From Streptomyces sp. BK208 (lineage in GTDB: Bacteria; Actinomycetota; Actinomycetes; Streptomycetales; Streptomycetaceae), in NCBI RefSeq assembly GCF_004364245.1, contig NZ_SOAV01000007.1, forward strand, positions 62,001-126,000: DNA of 64,000 bases, read 5' to 3'. The position numbers and the translations under genes are program-made. Position 1 is the stretch's first letter, and each line of letters begins with the position of its first letter. The notes under the pieces are model-generated. The model was not told where the DNA came from and ran no database searches. It was given only the letters and a program-made list of their open reading frames with translations. This document shows, in pieces, positions 42,114-49,717 of this stretch.

Positions 42114-43328
42114 TCAGCGGTACTTCTTGATCTCCCGGCGGGCCAGCGAGCGCTGGTGCACCTCGTCGGGGCCGTCGGCGATCATCAGGGTCCGCGCACC
42201 CGCGTACAGCTCGGCCAGCGGGAAGTCCTGGCTCACGCCGCCCGCGCCGTGCAGCTGGATCGCCCGGTCGATGATGTCGACCACCGCGCGGGGCGTGGCG
42301 ATCTTGATGGCCTGGATCTCGGTGTGCGCGCCCCGGTTGCCGACGGTGTCCATAAGCCAGGCGGTCTTCAGCACCAGCAGCCGCAGCTGCTCGACGGTGA
42401 CCCTGGCGTCCGCGATCCAGTTGTGGACGACGCCCTGCTGGGCCAGCGCCTTGCCGAAGGCCTCGCGGGACACGGCGCGGCGGCACATCAGCTCGATCGC
42501 GCGCTCGGCCATGCCGATCAGCCGCATGCAGTGGTGGATGCGGCCGGGGCCGAGCCGGGCCTGGGCGATGGCGAAGCCGCCGCCCTCCTCGCCGATCAGG
42601 TTCGACACCGGCACGCGCGCGTGGTCGAAGGTCACCTCGGCGTGGCCGCCGTGGTAGTGGTCCTCGTAACCGAAGACCTGCATGGCCCGGTTCACCGTCA
42701 CCCCGGGCGTGTCGCGCGGGACCAGCACCATCGACTGCTGGCGGCGGATGTCCTCGCCGTCCGGGTCGGTCTTGCCCATCACGATGAAGATCTTGCAGTC
42801 CGGGTTCATCGCCCCGGAGATGTACCACTTGCGCCCCGTGACGACGTACTCGTCGCCGTCGCGCTCGATGTGCGTGGTGATGTTCGTGGCGTCCGAGGAG
42901 GCCACGTCCGGCTCCGTCATCGCGAACGCCGAACGGATCTCCCCGGCGAGCAGCGGCTCAAGCCACTGCTTTCGCTGCGCCTCGTCGGCGAACTGGGCCA
43001 GCACCTCCATGTTCCCGGTGTCCGGCGCCGCGCAGTTCGTCGCCGTCGGCGCCAGCTGCGGGCTGCGGCCGGTGATCTCGGCGAGCGGGGCGTACTGGAG
43101 GTTGGTGAGACCGGCACCGTGCTCGGCGTCGGGCAGGAACAGGTTCCACAGGCCCTGGCGGCGGGCCTCGGCCTTGAGGTCCTCCACGACCTGCGGGGTG
43201 TCCCACGGGGAGGCGAGCCGGGCGCGCTGCTCGTGGGCGACCTGCTCGGCCGGATAGACGTACTCGTCCATGAAGGCGAGCAGCCTTGCGCGGAGTTCCT
43301 CGGTCTGTGCGTCGTACGCGAAGTCCAT
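42114..43328 (-). CDS. Acyl-CoA dehydrogenase (ACAD10/11-like)
   Basis: 404 aa. FAMTEPDVASSDATNI in place of the usual TEPxxGSD motif, KWYISGAMNPDCKIFIVMGK, VLVPRDTPGV and a C-terminal LHGAGGVSQDFPLAELYAGARTL mark the long-chain ACAD10/11-type group, which commonly sits with an APH-like kinase gene, as here. The start is 6 bp from the end of the kinase gene with AGGAGG inside it, so the two are cotranscribed. In mammals the paired kinase and dehydrogenase parts degrade 4-hydroxy acids; the same could apply here but is inferred. Confidence 0.9.
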   Translation of the reverse strand: MDFAYDAQTEELRARLLAFMDEYVYPAEQVAHEQRARLASPWDTPQVVEDLKAEARRQGLWNLFLPDAEHGAGLTNLQYAPLAEITGRSPQLAPTATNCAAPDTGNMEVLAQFADEAQRKQWLEPLLAGEIRSAFAMTEPDVASSDATNITTHIERDGDEYVVTGRKWYISGAMNPDCKIFIVMGKTDPDGEDIRRQQSMVLVPRDTPGVTVNRAMQVFGYEDHYHGGHAEVTFDHARVPVSNLIGEEGGGFAIAQARLGPGRIHHCMRLIGMAERAIELMCRRAVSREAFGKALAQQGVVHNWIADARVTVEQLRLLVLKTAWLMDTVGNRGAHTEIQAIKIATPRAVVDIIDRAIQLHGAGGVSQDFPLAELYAGARTLMIADGPDEVHQRSLARREIKKYR

Positions 43329-43334
43329 GGCGGG

Positions 43335-44360
43335 TCAGCCCTCCTGAAGGGTGGTCAGGCCGTGCTCGATGAAGACGGGGACGAGGTCGCCGATGCGGTC
43401 GAAGCCGCGGCCGACCGTCTGGCCCAGCGTGTAGCGGTAGTGGATGCCCTCCAGGATCACGGCGAGCTTGAACCACGCGAACGCCGTGTACCAGGCGACC
43501 GTGGAGACGTCGCGCCCCGAGCGCGCCGCGTACCGCTCGATCAGCTCGGCGGGGGCCGGGTGGCCGGGTGCCTGTGCGGTGGTGGAGACGGGGGAGTCGG
43601 GCATGCCCAGCGGGCTGCTGTACATCACCAGCAGCCCGAGGTCGGTCAGCGGATCGCCGAGCGTGGACATCTCCCAGTCGAGGATCGCCCGGATCTCGTC
43701 GTCCTCGCCGCCGATCAGGACGTTGTCGAGGCGGTAGTCGCCGTGCACGACGGCCGGGGCGGGGGAGCGCGGCAGCTCCCGGCCGAGAGTGGCGTGCAGC
43801 TCGTCGATCCCGGCCAGGTCGCGGTTGCGGGAGGCGTCGAGCTGCTTGGCCCAGCGGCGCAGCTGGCGGTCCAGGAAGCCCTCCGGGCGGCCGAAGTCCG
43901 CGAGGTCCACCTCGACGGGGTCCACCGCGTGCAGCCCGACCAGCGTGTCGACCAGGTTCAGCACGGCGGCGCGGGTGCGCTCGGGACCGAGGGGAGCGAG
44001 CTGCTCGGCGGTGCGGTACGGGGTGCCCTCCACGAACTCCATCACGTAGAAGGGCGCCCCGAGCACCTCCTCGTCCTCGCACAGGAGTACCGGGCGCGGC
44101 ACGGGCACGTCGGTGGGATGCAGGGCGCTGATGACGCGGTGCTCGCGCCGCATGTCGTGCGCCGTGGCCAGCACGTGGCCGAGCGGCGGGCGCCGTACGA
44201 CCCAGCGGGCCGCCCCGTCCGAGACGGCGTAGGTGAGGTTCGACCGTCCGCCCTCGATCAGCCGGCCGGACAGCGGGCCGGTCACCAGACCGGGCCGCTC
44301 GCGGTCGAGCAGAACGCGCAACCGGTCGAGATCGAGTCCGGGCGGGTGGTCGGGGCTCAT
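43335..44360 (-). CDS. Aminoglycoside phosphotransferase-like kinase (ACAD10/11 kinase partner)
   Basis: 341 aa. APH fold: GGRSNLTYAVSDGAARWVVRRPP with the nucleotide-binding Lys/Arg region, FYVMEFVEGTPY hinge, catalytic loop VHGDYRLDNVLI (Asp and Asn), and ILDWEMSTLGDPLTDLG for metal binding. It is first in an operon with the ACAD gene. In human ACAD11 the same kinase domain phosphorylates 4-hydroxyacyl-CoAs. This bacterial pair may do likewise, rather than antibiotic resistance. GGGAG nine bases before the ATG. A near-perfect TetR operator lies upstream. Confidence 0.87.
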   Translation of the reverse strand: MSPDHPPGLDLDRLRVLLDRERPGLVTGPLSGRLIEGGRSNLTYAVSDGAARWVVRRPPLGHVLATAHDMRREHRVISALHPTDVPVPRPVLLCEDEEVLGAPFYVMEFVEGTPYRTAEQLAPLGPERTRAAVLNLVDTLVGLHAVDPVEVDLADFGRPEGFLDRQLRRWAKQLDASRNRDLAGIDELHATLGRELPRSPAPAVVHGDYRLDNVLIGGEDDEIRAILDWEMSTLGDPLTDLGLLVMYSSPLGMPDSPVSTTAQAPGHPAPAELIERYAARSGRDVSTVAWYTAFAWFKLAVILEGIHYRYTLGQTVGRGFDRIGDLVPVFIEHGLTTLQEG

Positions 44361-44398
44361 CGTCGCTCCCTGGGGCAGGTGAACAGTACCTCCCACAT

Positions 44399-44418
44399 GA
44401 TGCCGACCGGTCGGTATG
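44399..44418. promoter_or_regulatory. TetR operator upstream of kinase/ACAD operon
   Basis: GATGCCGACCGGTCGGTATG, dyad centred on ACCGGT, 39 bp before the kinase start. Differs from the 17255 site at two positions only. Confidence 0.72.
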
Positions 44419-44484
44419 CCGTCCAGTGGGCGGGCGGAACGTGATCGGTGTTACGGGTGGTCCGGCGGCGTGCTGGTCTCGCCC

Positions 44485-44814
44485 TCAGAGGACGAGGAGC
44501 GCCCCGCAGAGCGCGAGGGCGAGCGTGCACAGTGCCGCGGCGGCGGCGTGCGGCGGGGTGAGGGCGCGGGGCCGGTCCGCAGCGGCGAGGGCGCGGATGC
44601 GTCCGTGGGCGATACGGAGGAAGGCCAGCCACAGGGCGCAGCTCAGGGCGGCGGCGAGCACCGAGAGGGTCGTCGCCCCGCCGTGCAGCGCGGCCTTCGC
44701 GGCGAGCACGGCGACGACGGTGCCGGACAGGGTGGTGCGGCGCCAGGCGAGCCGGGTGCGCTCGGGCTGCAGCCCGGGGTCACGGTCCCGCGCACCCGCG
44801 TCGGCGCCGCTCAC
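44485..44814 (-). CDS. DUF202 small membrane protein
   Basis: 109 aa from the GTG at 44814. LQPERTRLAWRRTTLSGTVVAV is the DUF202 signature (ER-x-x-LAWxRT), followed by three hydrophobic segments ending ALALCGALLVL. It starts 3 bp after the stop of the neighbouring YidH-like gene, so the pair is one translational unit. The frame is open far upstream but only the part after the GTG is coding-like. Function unknown; inner membrane. Confidence 0.78.
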   Translation of the reverse strand: MSGADAGARDRDPGLQPERTRLAWRRTTLSGTVVAVLAAKAALHGGATTLSVLAAALSCALWLAFLRIAHGRIRALAAADRPRALTPPHAAAAALCTLALALCGALLVL

Positions 44815-44816
44815 CC

Positions 44817-45209
44817 TCAGCCCTCCCAGCCGACGAGGACCACGACGACCATGACCACGGCCACCACGGCGACGACCAGGCTCAGCAGCACCGGGAAGCG
44901 GGAGACCGGGAGGTCCTCGCCCCGGCGCATGGCGCGCTCGCAGCGCGCCCAGTGGTTCACGGCCCGCAGCGAGCACAGCACACCGGCGGCCAGCAGCGCG
45001 AGCGCGAGCCCGACCCGCCAGCCCCAGCGCAGGTCGGGCAGGAACTGGTCCACCGCGAAACCGCCGCCGATCAGGGCGAGGGCGGTGCGCAGCCAGGCCA
45101 GGAACGTCCGCTCGTTGGCCAGCGAGAAGCGGTAGTCGGGGGTGCCCCCTTCCTGCCGCACCTCCGCAGGCACGAACCACAACCGGACGCTCCGCACGAA
45201 ATCGATCAC
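44817..45209 (-). CDS. YidH/DUF202 membrane protein
   Basis: 130 aa. DYRFSLANERTFLAWLRTALALIGGGFAV is the classic YidH motif, followed by RWGWRVGLALALLAAGVLCSL and a third helix VVAVVAVVMVVVVLVGWEG. Three-helix inner-membrane protein paired with a second DUF202 gene, a common arrangement (YidH/YidG-like). Function unknown. Confidence 0.85.
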   Translation of the reverse strand: MIDFVRSVRLWFVPAEVRQEGGTPDYRFSLANERTFLAWLRTALALIGGGFAVDQFLPDLRWGWRVGLALALLAAGVLCSLRAVNHWARCERAMRRGEDLPVSRFPVLLSLVVAVVAVVMVVVVLVGWEG

Positions 45210-45240
45210 CCGGGGACCCTATCCGGCCTCCGCCGCGGAT

Positions 45241-45354
45241 GCCTGCGGCGCCTGTGCGGGGTGGTGGGGGTGTGTGGTGCCTGCGGCGCCTGTGCGGGGT
45301 GGTGGGGGTGTGTGGTGCCTGCGGCGCCTGTGCGGGGTGGTGAGGGTGCGGCCT
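45241..45354. repeat. 38-bp tandem repeat, three copies
   Basis: Copies start GCCTGCGGCGCCTGTGCGG at 45241, 45279 and 45317. The first two are identical and the third changes near its end. Lies between the YidH gene and the IS remnant. The rest of 45355-45565 shows no gene or strong structure. Confidence 0.85.
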
Positions 45355-45565
45355 GCGCGGTGTGTGCGGTGGGTGGTGCGGGGCCGCGCCGGGGGTGTTC
45401 GTCCTCGGAACGGCGCGGAATCGGTCACTTGAAAAGGCTCGGGACGTTGACGCGCCAACCGCTGCGGGCGAACACCCCCCGACGCGTCCCCTTCCCGCCG
45501 TACGCGGCTCTCCCGCCGCGCCGCCAACGTCTCCGCCGCGGGCCGTCGTGCCCACACCCCGCCTA

Positions 45566-46005
45566 GTCCGTTTCGTTTGGATCATCAGGCTGACCACATG
45601 AAGATGCCTGCGATATGGAGCCCGGCCAGATGGATCGTGGCGGTCTTCTCGTAGCGGGTAGCAATACCGCGCCATTGCTTGAGGCGGTTGATGCAGCGCT
45701 CGATGGTGTTGCGTTGTTTGTATGCCTGTGCCATCAGCGCGGTGAAGATCCGCTCCCTAGGTGCCGTCCACGGTCCACATCCGCAGTCGGTTGCGCCCCG
45801 CCAGTTGCCGTACCACCCTGGCAGGTGCACCCATTGCGAGCCGGTCTGGAACTTGAAAGCGATCGCGTCGATCACCTCTCGATGGTCACGCCACCGTCCA
45901 CCCCGCTTGGCGACCGGTCCGGAAACAACGGCTCGATCCGCGCCCACTGGGCGTCAGTCAACGACACAACCAGGCCAACGATCAGATGACCCGAACGAAA
46001 CGGGC
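45566..46005. mobile_element. Decayed IS5-family element (about 440 bp)
   Basis: Terminal inverted repeats: GTCCGTTTCGTTTGGATCAT at the left and, read inward from the right, GCCCGTTTCGTTCGGGTCAT. Both ends are flanked by TA (45564-45565 and 46006-46007), consistent with a 2-bp target duplication. Inside is a broken transposase on the minus strand. Full elements of this group are roughly twice as long. Confidence 0.82.
45585..45967 (-). pseudogene. IS5-type transposase remnant
   Basis: The true N-terminus SLTDAQWARIEPLFPDR begins at the GTG at 45967, then shifts frame near 45910 into KRGGRWRDHREVIDAIAF. After GNWRGA the frame shifts again (RLRMWTVDGT is in another frame and meets a TAG). FTALMAQAY joins directly to KQRNTIERCINRLKQWRG, so the catalytic middle (roughly 150 residues, including the DDE Asp residues) is missing. 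The C-terminus AGLHIAGIFMWSA is intact. Two frameshifts, a stop and a large deletion: non-functional. Confidence 0.85.
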
Positions 46006-46688
46006 TAACCGTGGTCAGAGGGAGCGCTCACGTCCCAGACGATGTAGTGGTATCGGTTCCCGCCGTCTCCGAGGCCCAGCCACTCGACGGCCGCCAGGTG
46101 GTTCGCGCTGGTCGGCATGCAGAACCATGCCCCTTCCAGGCCGGCGACCATCCACCCTGTTGATGACGAATTGTCGAGTGCTTTCGCACAGGTCTTTGGA
46201 GTTGCCCCCTGCGAGGTATCGGCCACACGCCCGTTCATGGCCGAGAATTCGTCGCCGCCGTTCCATGCCATGTCGGGATTCTTCACCGACACTCCGACCG
46301 TGCCGTGCTCGAGATCGGCGCTGTATCCCTTGAGGAGCGTGAAATCCCCTGTCCTGAGGATCTTCACCGACGCGTTCGAGGGCGACGGCGACGGGGGCAA
46401 CGTGGTCACGACATCATCGGCAGGCGTCTCACTGGGATCGGCGGTCACCGACCTCTCGGGTGTCGGCAACCCCCGAGACCCTGTCGACGACGGAACGGGC
46501 GCGCCGCGCGACGAACTGGTCCCTGACTGTGCGATCAGCGTGACGACCAAGCCGAGCACCGGGATCAAAATGCCGACGACCCACCACGCCCACTTCGGTG
46601 GCACATGACCGGGCTCCGGAGGTATGGGCTGTGGTGGTCGCGACGGCATCGGTGAGTGTGAACGTGTCCCGTCCGGCTCGCCCGTCAC
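46005..46688 (-). CDS. Membrane-anchored hypothetical protein
   Basis: 227 aa from the GTG at 46688 (GGGGGTG upstream; an alternative GTG at 46739 adds 17 residues). Proline-rich cytoplasmic N-terminus (PSRPPQPIPPEPGHVPP), one membrane helix WWVVGILIPVLGLVVTLIA, then a Ser/Thr/Pro linker and an extracytoplasmic beta-rich domain with two Cys (PKTCAKAL and WFCMP). Resembles actinobacterial sensor or substrate-display proteins of unknown function. The IS remnant begins at its stop codon: the TAG uses the target-site TA and the first base of the IS. Confidence 0.65.
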   Translation of the reverse strand: MTGEPDGTRSHSPMPSRPPQPIPPEPGHVPPKWAWWVVGILIPVLGLVVTLIAQSGTSSSRGAPVPSSTGSRGLPTPERSVTADPSETPADDVVTTLPPSPSPSNASVKILRTGDFTLLKGYSADLEHGTVGVSVKNPDMAWNGGDEFSAMNGRVADTSQGATPKTCAKALDNSSSTGWMVAGLEGAWFCMPTSANHLAAVEWLGLGDGGNRYHYIVWDVSAPSDHG

Positions 46689-46858
46689 GGCCCGTACACC
46701 CCCGTATTCAGTTCCGCGCCCTCGTCTGAAGATCCTCACCGTACACAGCTGATCGAGTGCATGCCATGAATTTCAGCCTGCCTGCCTCGAACAGCGACAT
46801 GGCCTCGCCCTCGCTGCGAAATAGCGCTGCATGCCTGACTGTTCCAAACACCGCAGGG

Positions 46859-46874
46859 TGATCCAAACGAAACG
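46859..46874. repeat. Solo IS end (16 bp)
   Basis: TGATCCAAACGAAACG matches the left terminal repeat of the nearby IS remnant exactly, in inverted orientation, about 850 bp away. The flanking gap 46740-46961 shows no convincing gene. Confidence 0.6.
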
Positions 46875-46961
46875 CTCCAGCTGCGGGCAGTCGTGCCGCT
46901 GGGGCGGCACGGGTGGGCGCAGCGGCACCCCGCAACGCCGGGCCGCCTCCCGCGGTCAGCC

Positions 46962-47504
46962 CTACGCCGGGTCACCGCTCGGCGCCGGTCCGCTCAACCC
47001 CCGCCAGGCCCGCAGCCGCGCATACGCCGACAAGCCGTCCGGTACGAACTCCCACTCCCCGAGCCGGCCCTCCAGCTCCGCCTCCGGCAGGAACCCGTAC
47101 CAGGCCACCTCCTCCACCTGAGGAGACACCGCCCCCGTCACCCGCACCTCGTACACCGCCGACCACCACGTCCGCCCCGCCCCGTCGTCGTACAGGAACT
47201 TGAACAGGAACGACGGCCGAGGCAGCCCGCTCACCCCCAGTTCCTCCTCCGCCTCCCGCAGCGCCGCGTCGTCGTACGACTCGCCCGCGCCCACCACCCC
47301 GCCGACGAACATGTCGTACAGGGCGGGAAACACCAGCTTCGTCGCCGTGCGGCGGTGGACGAAGACCCGGCCCCCGGGGTCCCGGGCCCACACGAAGACG
47401 CACCGGTGCCGCAGCCCCTCCGCGTACGCGTCGCCCCGCCGGGCCTGCCCGACGATGCGGTCGTTCTCGTCGACGACGTCGAGGATCTCGTCAGCAGAAC
47501 TCAT
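46962..47504 (-). CDS. NUDIX hydrolase
   Basis: 180 aa. Nudix box GAGESYDDAALREAEEELGV (about 79-98) with the metal-binding REAEEE Glu. The N-terminal EILDVVDENDRIVGQARRGDAY and LRHRCVFVWARDPGGRV are typical of the YfcD/Idi-like group, which hydrolyses nucleotide or isoprenoid diphosphates. The start at 47504 is supported by family N-termini. Convergent context with repeats to its 3' side. Substrate unknown. Confidence 0.88.
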   Translation of the reverse strand: MSSADEILDVVDENDRIVGQARRGDAYAEGLRHRCVFVWARDPGGRVFVHRRTATKLVFPALYDMFVGGVVGAGESYDDAALREAEEELGVSGLPRPSFLFKFLYDDGAGRTWWSAVYEVRVTGAVSPQVEEVAWYGFLPEAELEGRLGEWEFVPDGLSAYARLRAWRGLSGPAPSGDPA

Positions 47505-47535
47505 GCGCCCATCCAAGCAGCAGCCGCCGAAGGAC

Positions 47536-48429
47536 TCAGCTCCGCTCCAGCTCCCGCTCGCGCCCGCTGTCTCCCGTGCCCTGCGGCATCGCCGGGTGCA
47601 TGCCCAGCAGCACGATGCCCGCCACGACCGCCGCGAGCCCGCCCGCCTCCCAGGCGAGTGCCGCGGGGCCCGTGTGCAGCCGGTCGCCGAGGAAACCGAC
47701 CCCGCAGGCGATGCCCGCGAGCGGCTGGGCCGCCGTCAGCGCGGGCAGCGACCGGCGCAGGGGTGCCGTCTCGAACGCGCTCTGGACCAGGATCAGGCCG
47801 GTGATGCCGAGCACCACCACGGCGTACGGCTGCCAGCCCGTCAGCAGTTCCGCGAGACCGCCCGCCGAGAAGCGCCGGCCGCTGATCCGGGTCAGCGCGT
47901 CCTGCACCCCGTACACCAGCCCGGCGGCCAGGGCCAGCAGGGCCGGACCCCAGGTCAGCCGGAAACGGCCGGCGCACAGCGTGAGCAGGAGGGCCAGTCC
48001 GAGCATCACGCCGACGATCAGCCAGTGCCGCAGCGGGTCGGTCACCGCGCTGCCCCCGCGCGGCTCGCCGGCCAGGACGAACGCGCTCACCCCGCCCGCG
48101 AGCAGCGCGAGGCCGGCCCAGCCCTGGCGGCCCAGCGGCTGCCGGGTCCGGACGCGGGACAGGGCGAGGGCGAACAGGAGGTTCGTCGCCAGGATCGGCT
48201 CGACGAGGGTCAGTTCACCGCCGCCCAGCGCGACCGCGCCCAGCGCCATGCCGGCCACCATCAGCCCCATGCCGGCCAGCCAGCGCGGCACCCGCACGAG
48301 GTCGAGCAGGAGGCGGGGCGAGAGGAAGTCGCCCAGCGGAGCGCGCTCGGCCGCGTTCTGCTGGAGGACGAAACCGAACCCCAGGCAGCACGCGGCGCAC
48401 ACGGCGAGGACCAGGACCAGAACCGACAC
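47536..48429 (-). CDS. DMT-family membrane transporter
   Basis: 297 aa, about nine to ten membrane helices. SVLVLVLAVCAACCLGFGFVL at the start, ELTLVEPILATNLLFALALS and TWGPALLALAAGLVYGVQDALTR are hallmarks of a Streptomyces DMT/NIPA-like group. GTG start with GAGG upstream. Lies 31 bp upstream of the NUDIX gene on the same strand, so cotranscription is likely. Substrate unknown. Confidence 0.82.
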   Translation of the reverse strand: MSVLVLVLAVCAACCLGFGFVLQQNAAERAPLGDFLSPRLLLDLVRVPRWLAGMGLMVAGMALGAVALGGGELTLVEPILATNLLFALALSRVRTRQPLGRQGWAGLALLAGGVSAFVLAGEPRGGSAVTDPLRHWLIVGVMLGLALLLTLCAGRFRLTWGPALLALAAGLVYGVQDALTRISGRRFSAGGLAELLTGWQPYAVVVLGITGLILVQSAFETAPLRRSLPALTAAQPLAGIACGVGFLGDRLHTGPAALAWEAGGLAAVVAGIVLLGMHPAMPQGTGDSGRERELERS

Positions 48430-48597
48430 GCTGCGTACCTCGATCTCAGTCGGGTCACGGGGGCGTCGGGGACGACCCTAGTGCGGGCGCGTGGCGGGCG
48501 CCGGGCGAGCGGCGCATTCGGGGAGGGGGAGCAGGGGTGATCATCGACAAGTGCCCCTGGAGTCACGGCCGTTGACGCGTGTAACGCACTGATTCCT

Positions 48598-48609
48598 CTT
48601 GACGTCAAG
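48598..48609. promoter_or_regulatory. Perfect palindrome CTTGACGTCAAG
   Basis: 12-bp perfect palindrome 49 bp before the next gene's start and containing a -35-like TTGACG. Possible operator in the divergent promoter region. Confidence 0.4.
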
Positions 48610-48657
48610 CCTTGGCTGCCGGTTTGCTGTGCGTGATCAGTCCATGGCAATCCGATC

Positions 48658-49665
48658 ATGGCGCTCCGGCTGCGACGGCCTACCGCGTCGCGTGAGGAAG
48701 TTCCCGCGGTGTCCCCACCCCCGCCTCCCCTCGGCCGCGGCCGAGGCCGCAAGCGTGCGGCCCAGGTCTTCGACGAGGCCCTCGACGACGCCGAACTCGT
48801 CACCGCGCGCGCCGCGTTGGCCCAGGGGCGGTGGCAGTCGGTCCGCTCCCTGCTGGTCCACACGGGTGACGACTGGGACCGCCGGGGGCACCGGGTGGCC
48901 GTACTCGCCAAGGAGCCCCACTGCGCCCCCTGGGCCCGCGAGTGGCTGCTCGCCGAGCCCGACTCCGCCGACGCGTCGGTGCTGCTCGCCCTCGCCCAGG
49001 TCCACCGCGCCCTGCGGGGCAAGGAGAAGCCCGCGCGAGCCCGCGAGGTCTGCCGTTCCGCCGCCGCCCTCGTGCCGGACGACCCCACGCCCTGGCTCGG
49101 GCTCCTCATGCTGGAGCGCTCCCTGGGCGCAGTCGAGGAGGTCGTCCGCGTCTTCGACGAGGTCCGCGGACGGTACGCCGACCACCATCACGCCCACCAC
49201 CTGATGGTGGCCCGGCTCGCCGAGCGCGGCGGCGACGACGGTCCCGACCCCCTGCACGAGGTGTACGACTTCGCCGGCTGGGCGGCCGAGCAGGCCCCCG
49301 CCGACTCCCCGCTCGCCATCCTCCCGGTCGTCGCGCACGCCGAGCGCTACCGCGTGCTGGCCGCCGCCGGACACGAGTCCACCGACCCGGCCGCCTCGGG
49401 CCACTGGGCCGGACGCCGTGCCCGGCTGGTGATGAAGGCCGCCTTCGACTGGTGGCTGGAGTGGGAGCAGGACGGCCACCCGCGCCGGCTGGTCGACCTC
49501 AACTTCCTCGCCCACGCCAAGTCCTGCGAGGGCCGCGGCGCCGAGGCCGCGGCGCTGTTCCACCGCATCGGCGAGCACGTCACGCCCGCCCCGTGGTCGT
49601 ACCCGGACCGCGATCCGTTCTCCGCCTTCCGCGCCGCCCGGGCCGGCGCGCTCGGCACGGCCTGA
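48658..49665 (+). CDS. TPR-like hypothetical protein
   Basis: 335 aa soluble helical protein. Repeating helix pairs such as ELVTARAALAQGRWQSVRSLL, DASVLLALAQVHRALRGKEK and DDPTPWLGLLMLERSLGAVE suggest tetratricopeptide-like repeats between about 35 and 200. A conserved C-terminal part WLEWEQDGHPRRLVDLNFLAHAK follows, as in Streptomyces hypothetical proteins I cannot name. It may act as a scaffold. Followed after 52 bp by an APC permease gene. Confidence 0.7.
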   Translation: MALRLRRPTASREEVPAVSPPPPPLGRGRGRKRAAQVFDEALDDAELVTARAALAQGRWQSVRSLLVHTGDDWDRRGHRVAVLAKEPHCAPWAREWLLAEPDSADASVLLALAQVHRALRGKEKPARAREVCRSAAALVPDDPTPWLGLLMLERSLGAVEEVVRVFDEVRGRYADHHHAHHLMVARLAERGGDDGPDPLHEVYDFAGWAAEQAPADSPLAILPVVAHAERYRVLAAAGHESTDPAASGHWAGRRARLVMKAAFDWWLEWEQDGHPRRLVDLNFLAHAKSCEGRGAEAAALFHRIGEHVTPAPWSYPDRDPFSAFRAARAGALGTA

Positions 49666-49717
49666 CCGAACCGACGACCCGACGCAGCCCACCCACACGA
49701 GAGAAGGACGTCCTGCG

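Noticed and set aside
34669-44360. Secondary-metabolite gene cluster (acylase, ligase, SDR, regulators)
   Set aside because: No polyketide synthase, NRPS, terpene or other core enzyme; enzymes fit acyl-CoA catabolism.
43335-44360. Aminoglycoside resistance gene
   Set aside because: The APH-fold gene is tied to an acyl-CoA dehydrogenase, as in ACAD10/11, and lacks resistance-type context.
44485-45675. Extended 396-codon version of the DUF202 gene
   Set aside because: The extra N-terminus passes through the YidH-like gene in another frame and through the 38-bp repeats; the GTG at 44814 gives the family length.
45566-46874. Composite transposon bounded by the IS remnant and the solo IS end
   Set aside because: Only one end of the second copy exists and the enclosed gene has ordinary chromosomal character; no target duplication at the far side could be found.
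46708-46975. Small minus-strand ORFs between the IS-scar region and the NUDIX gene
   Set aside because: Two overlapping frames of similar length, no ribosome site, atypical codon use; likely non-coding.
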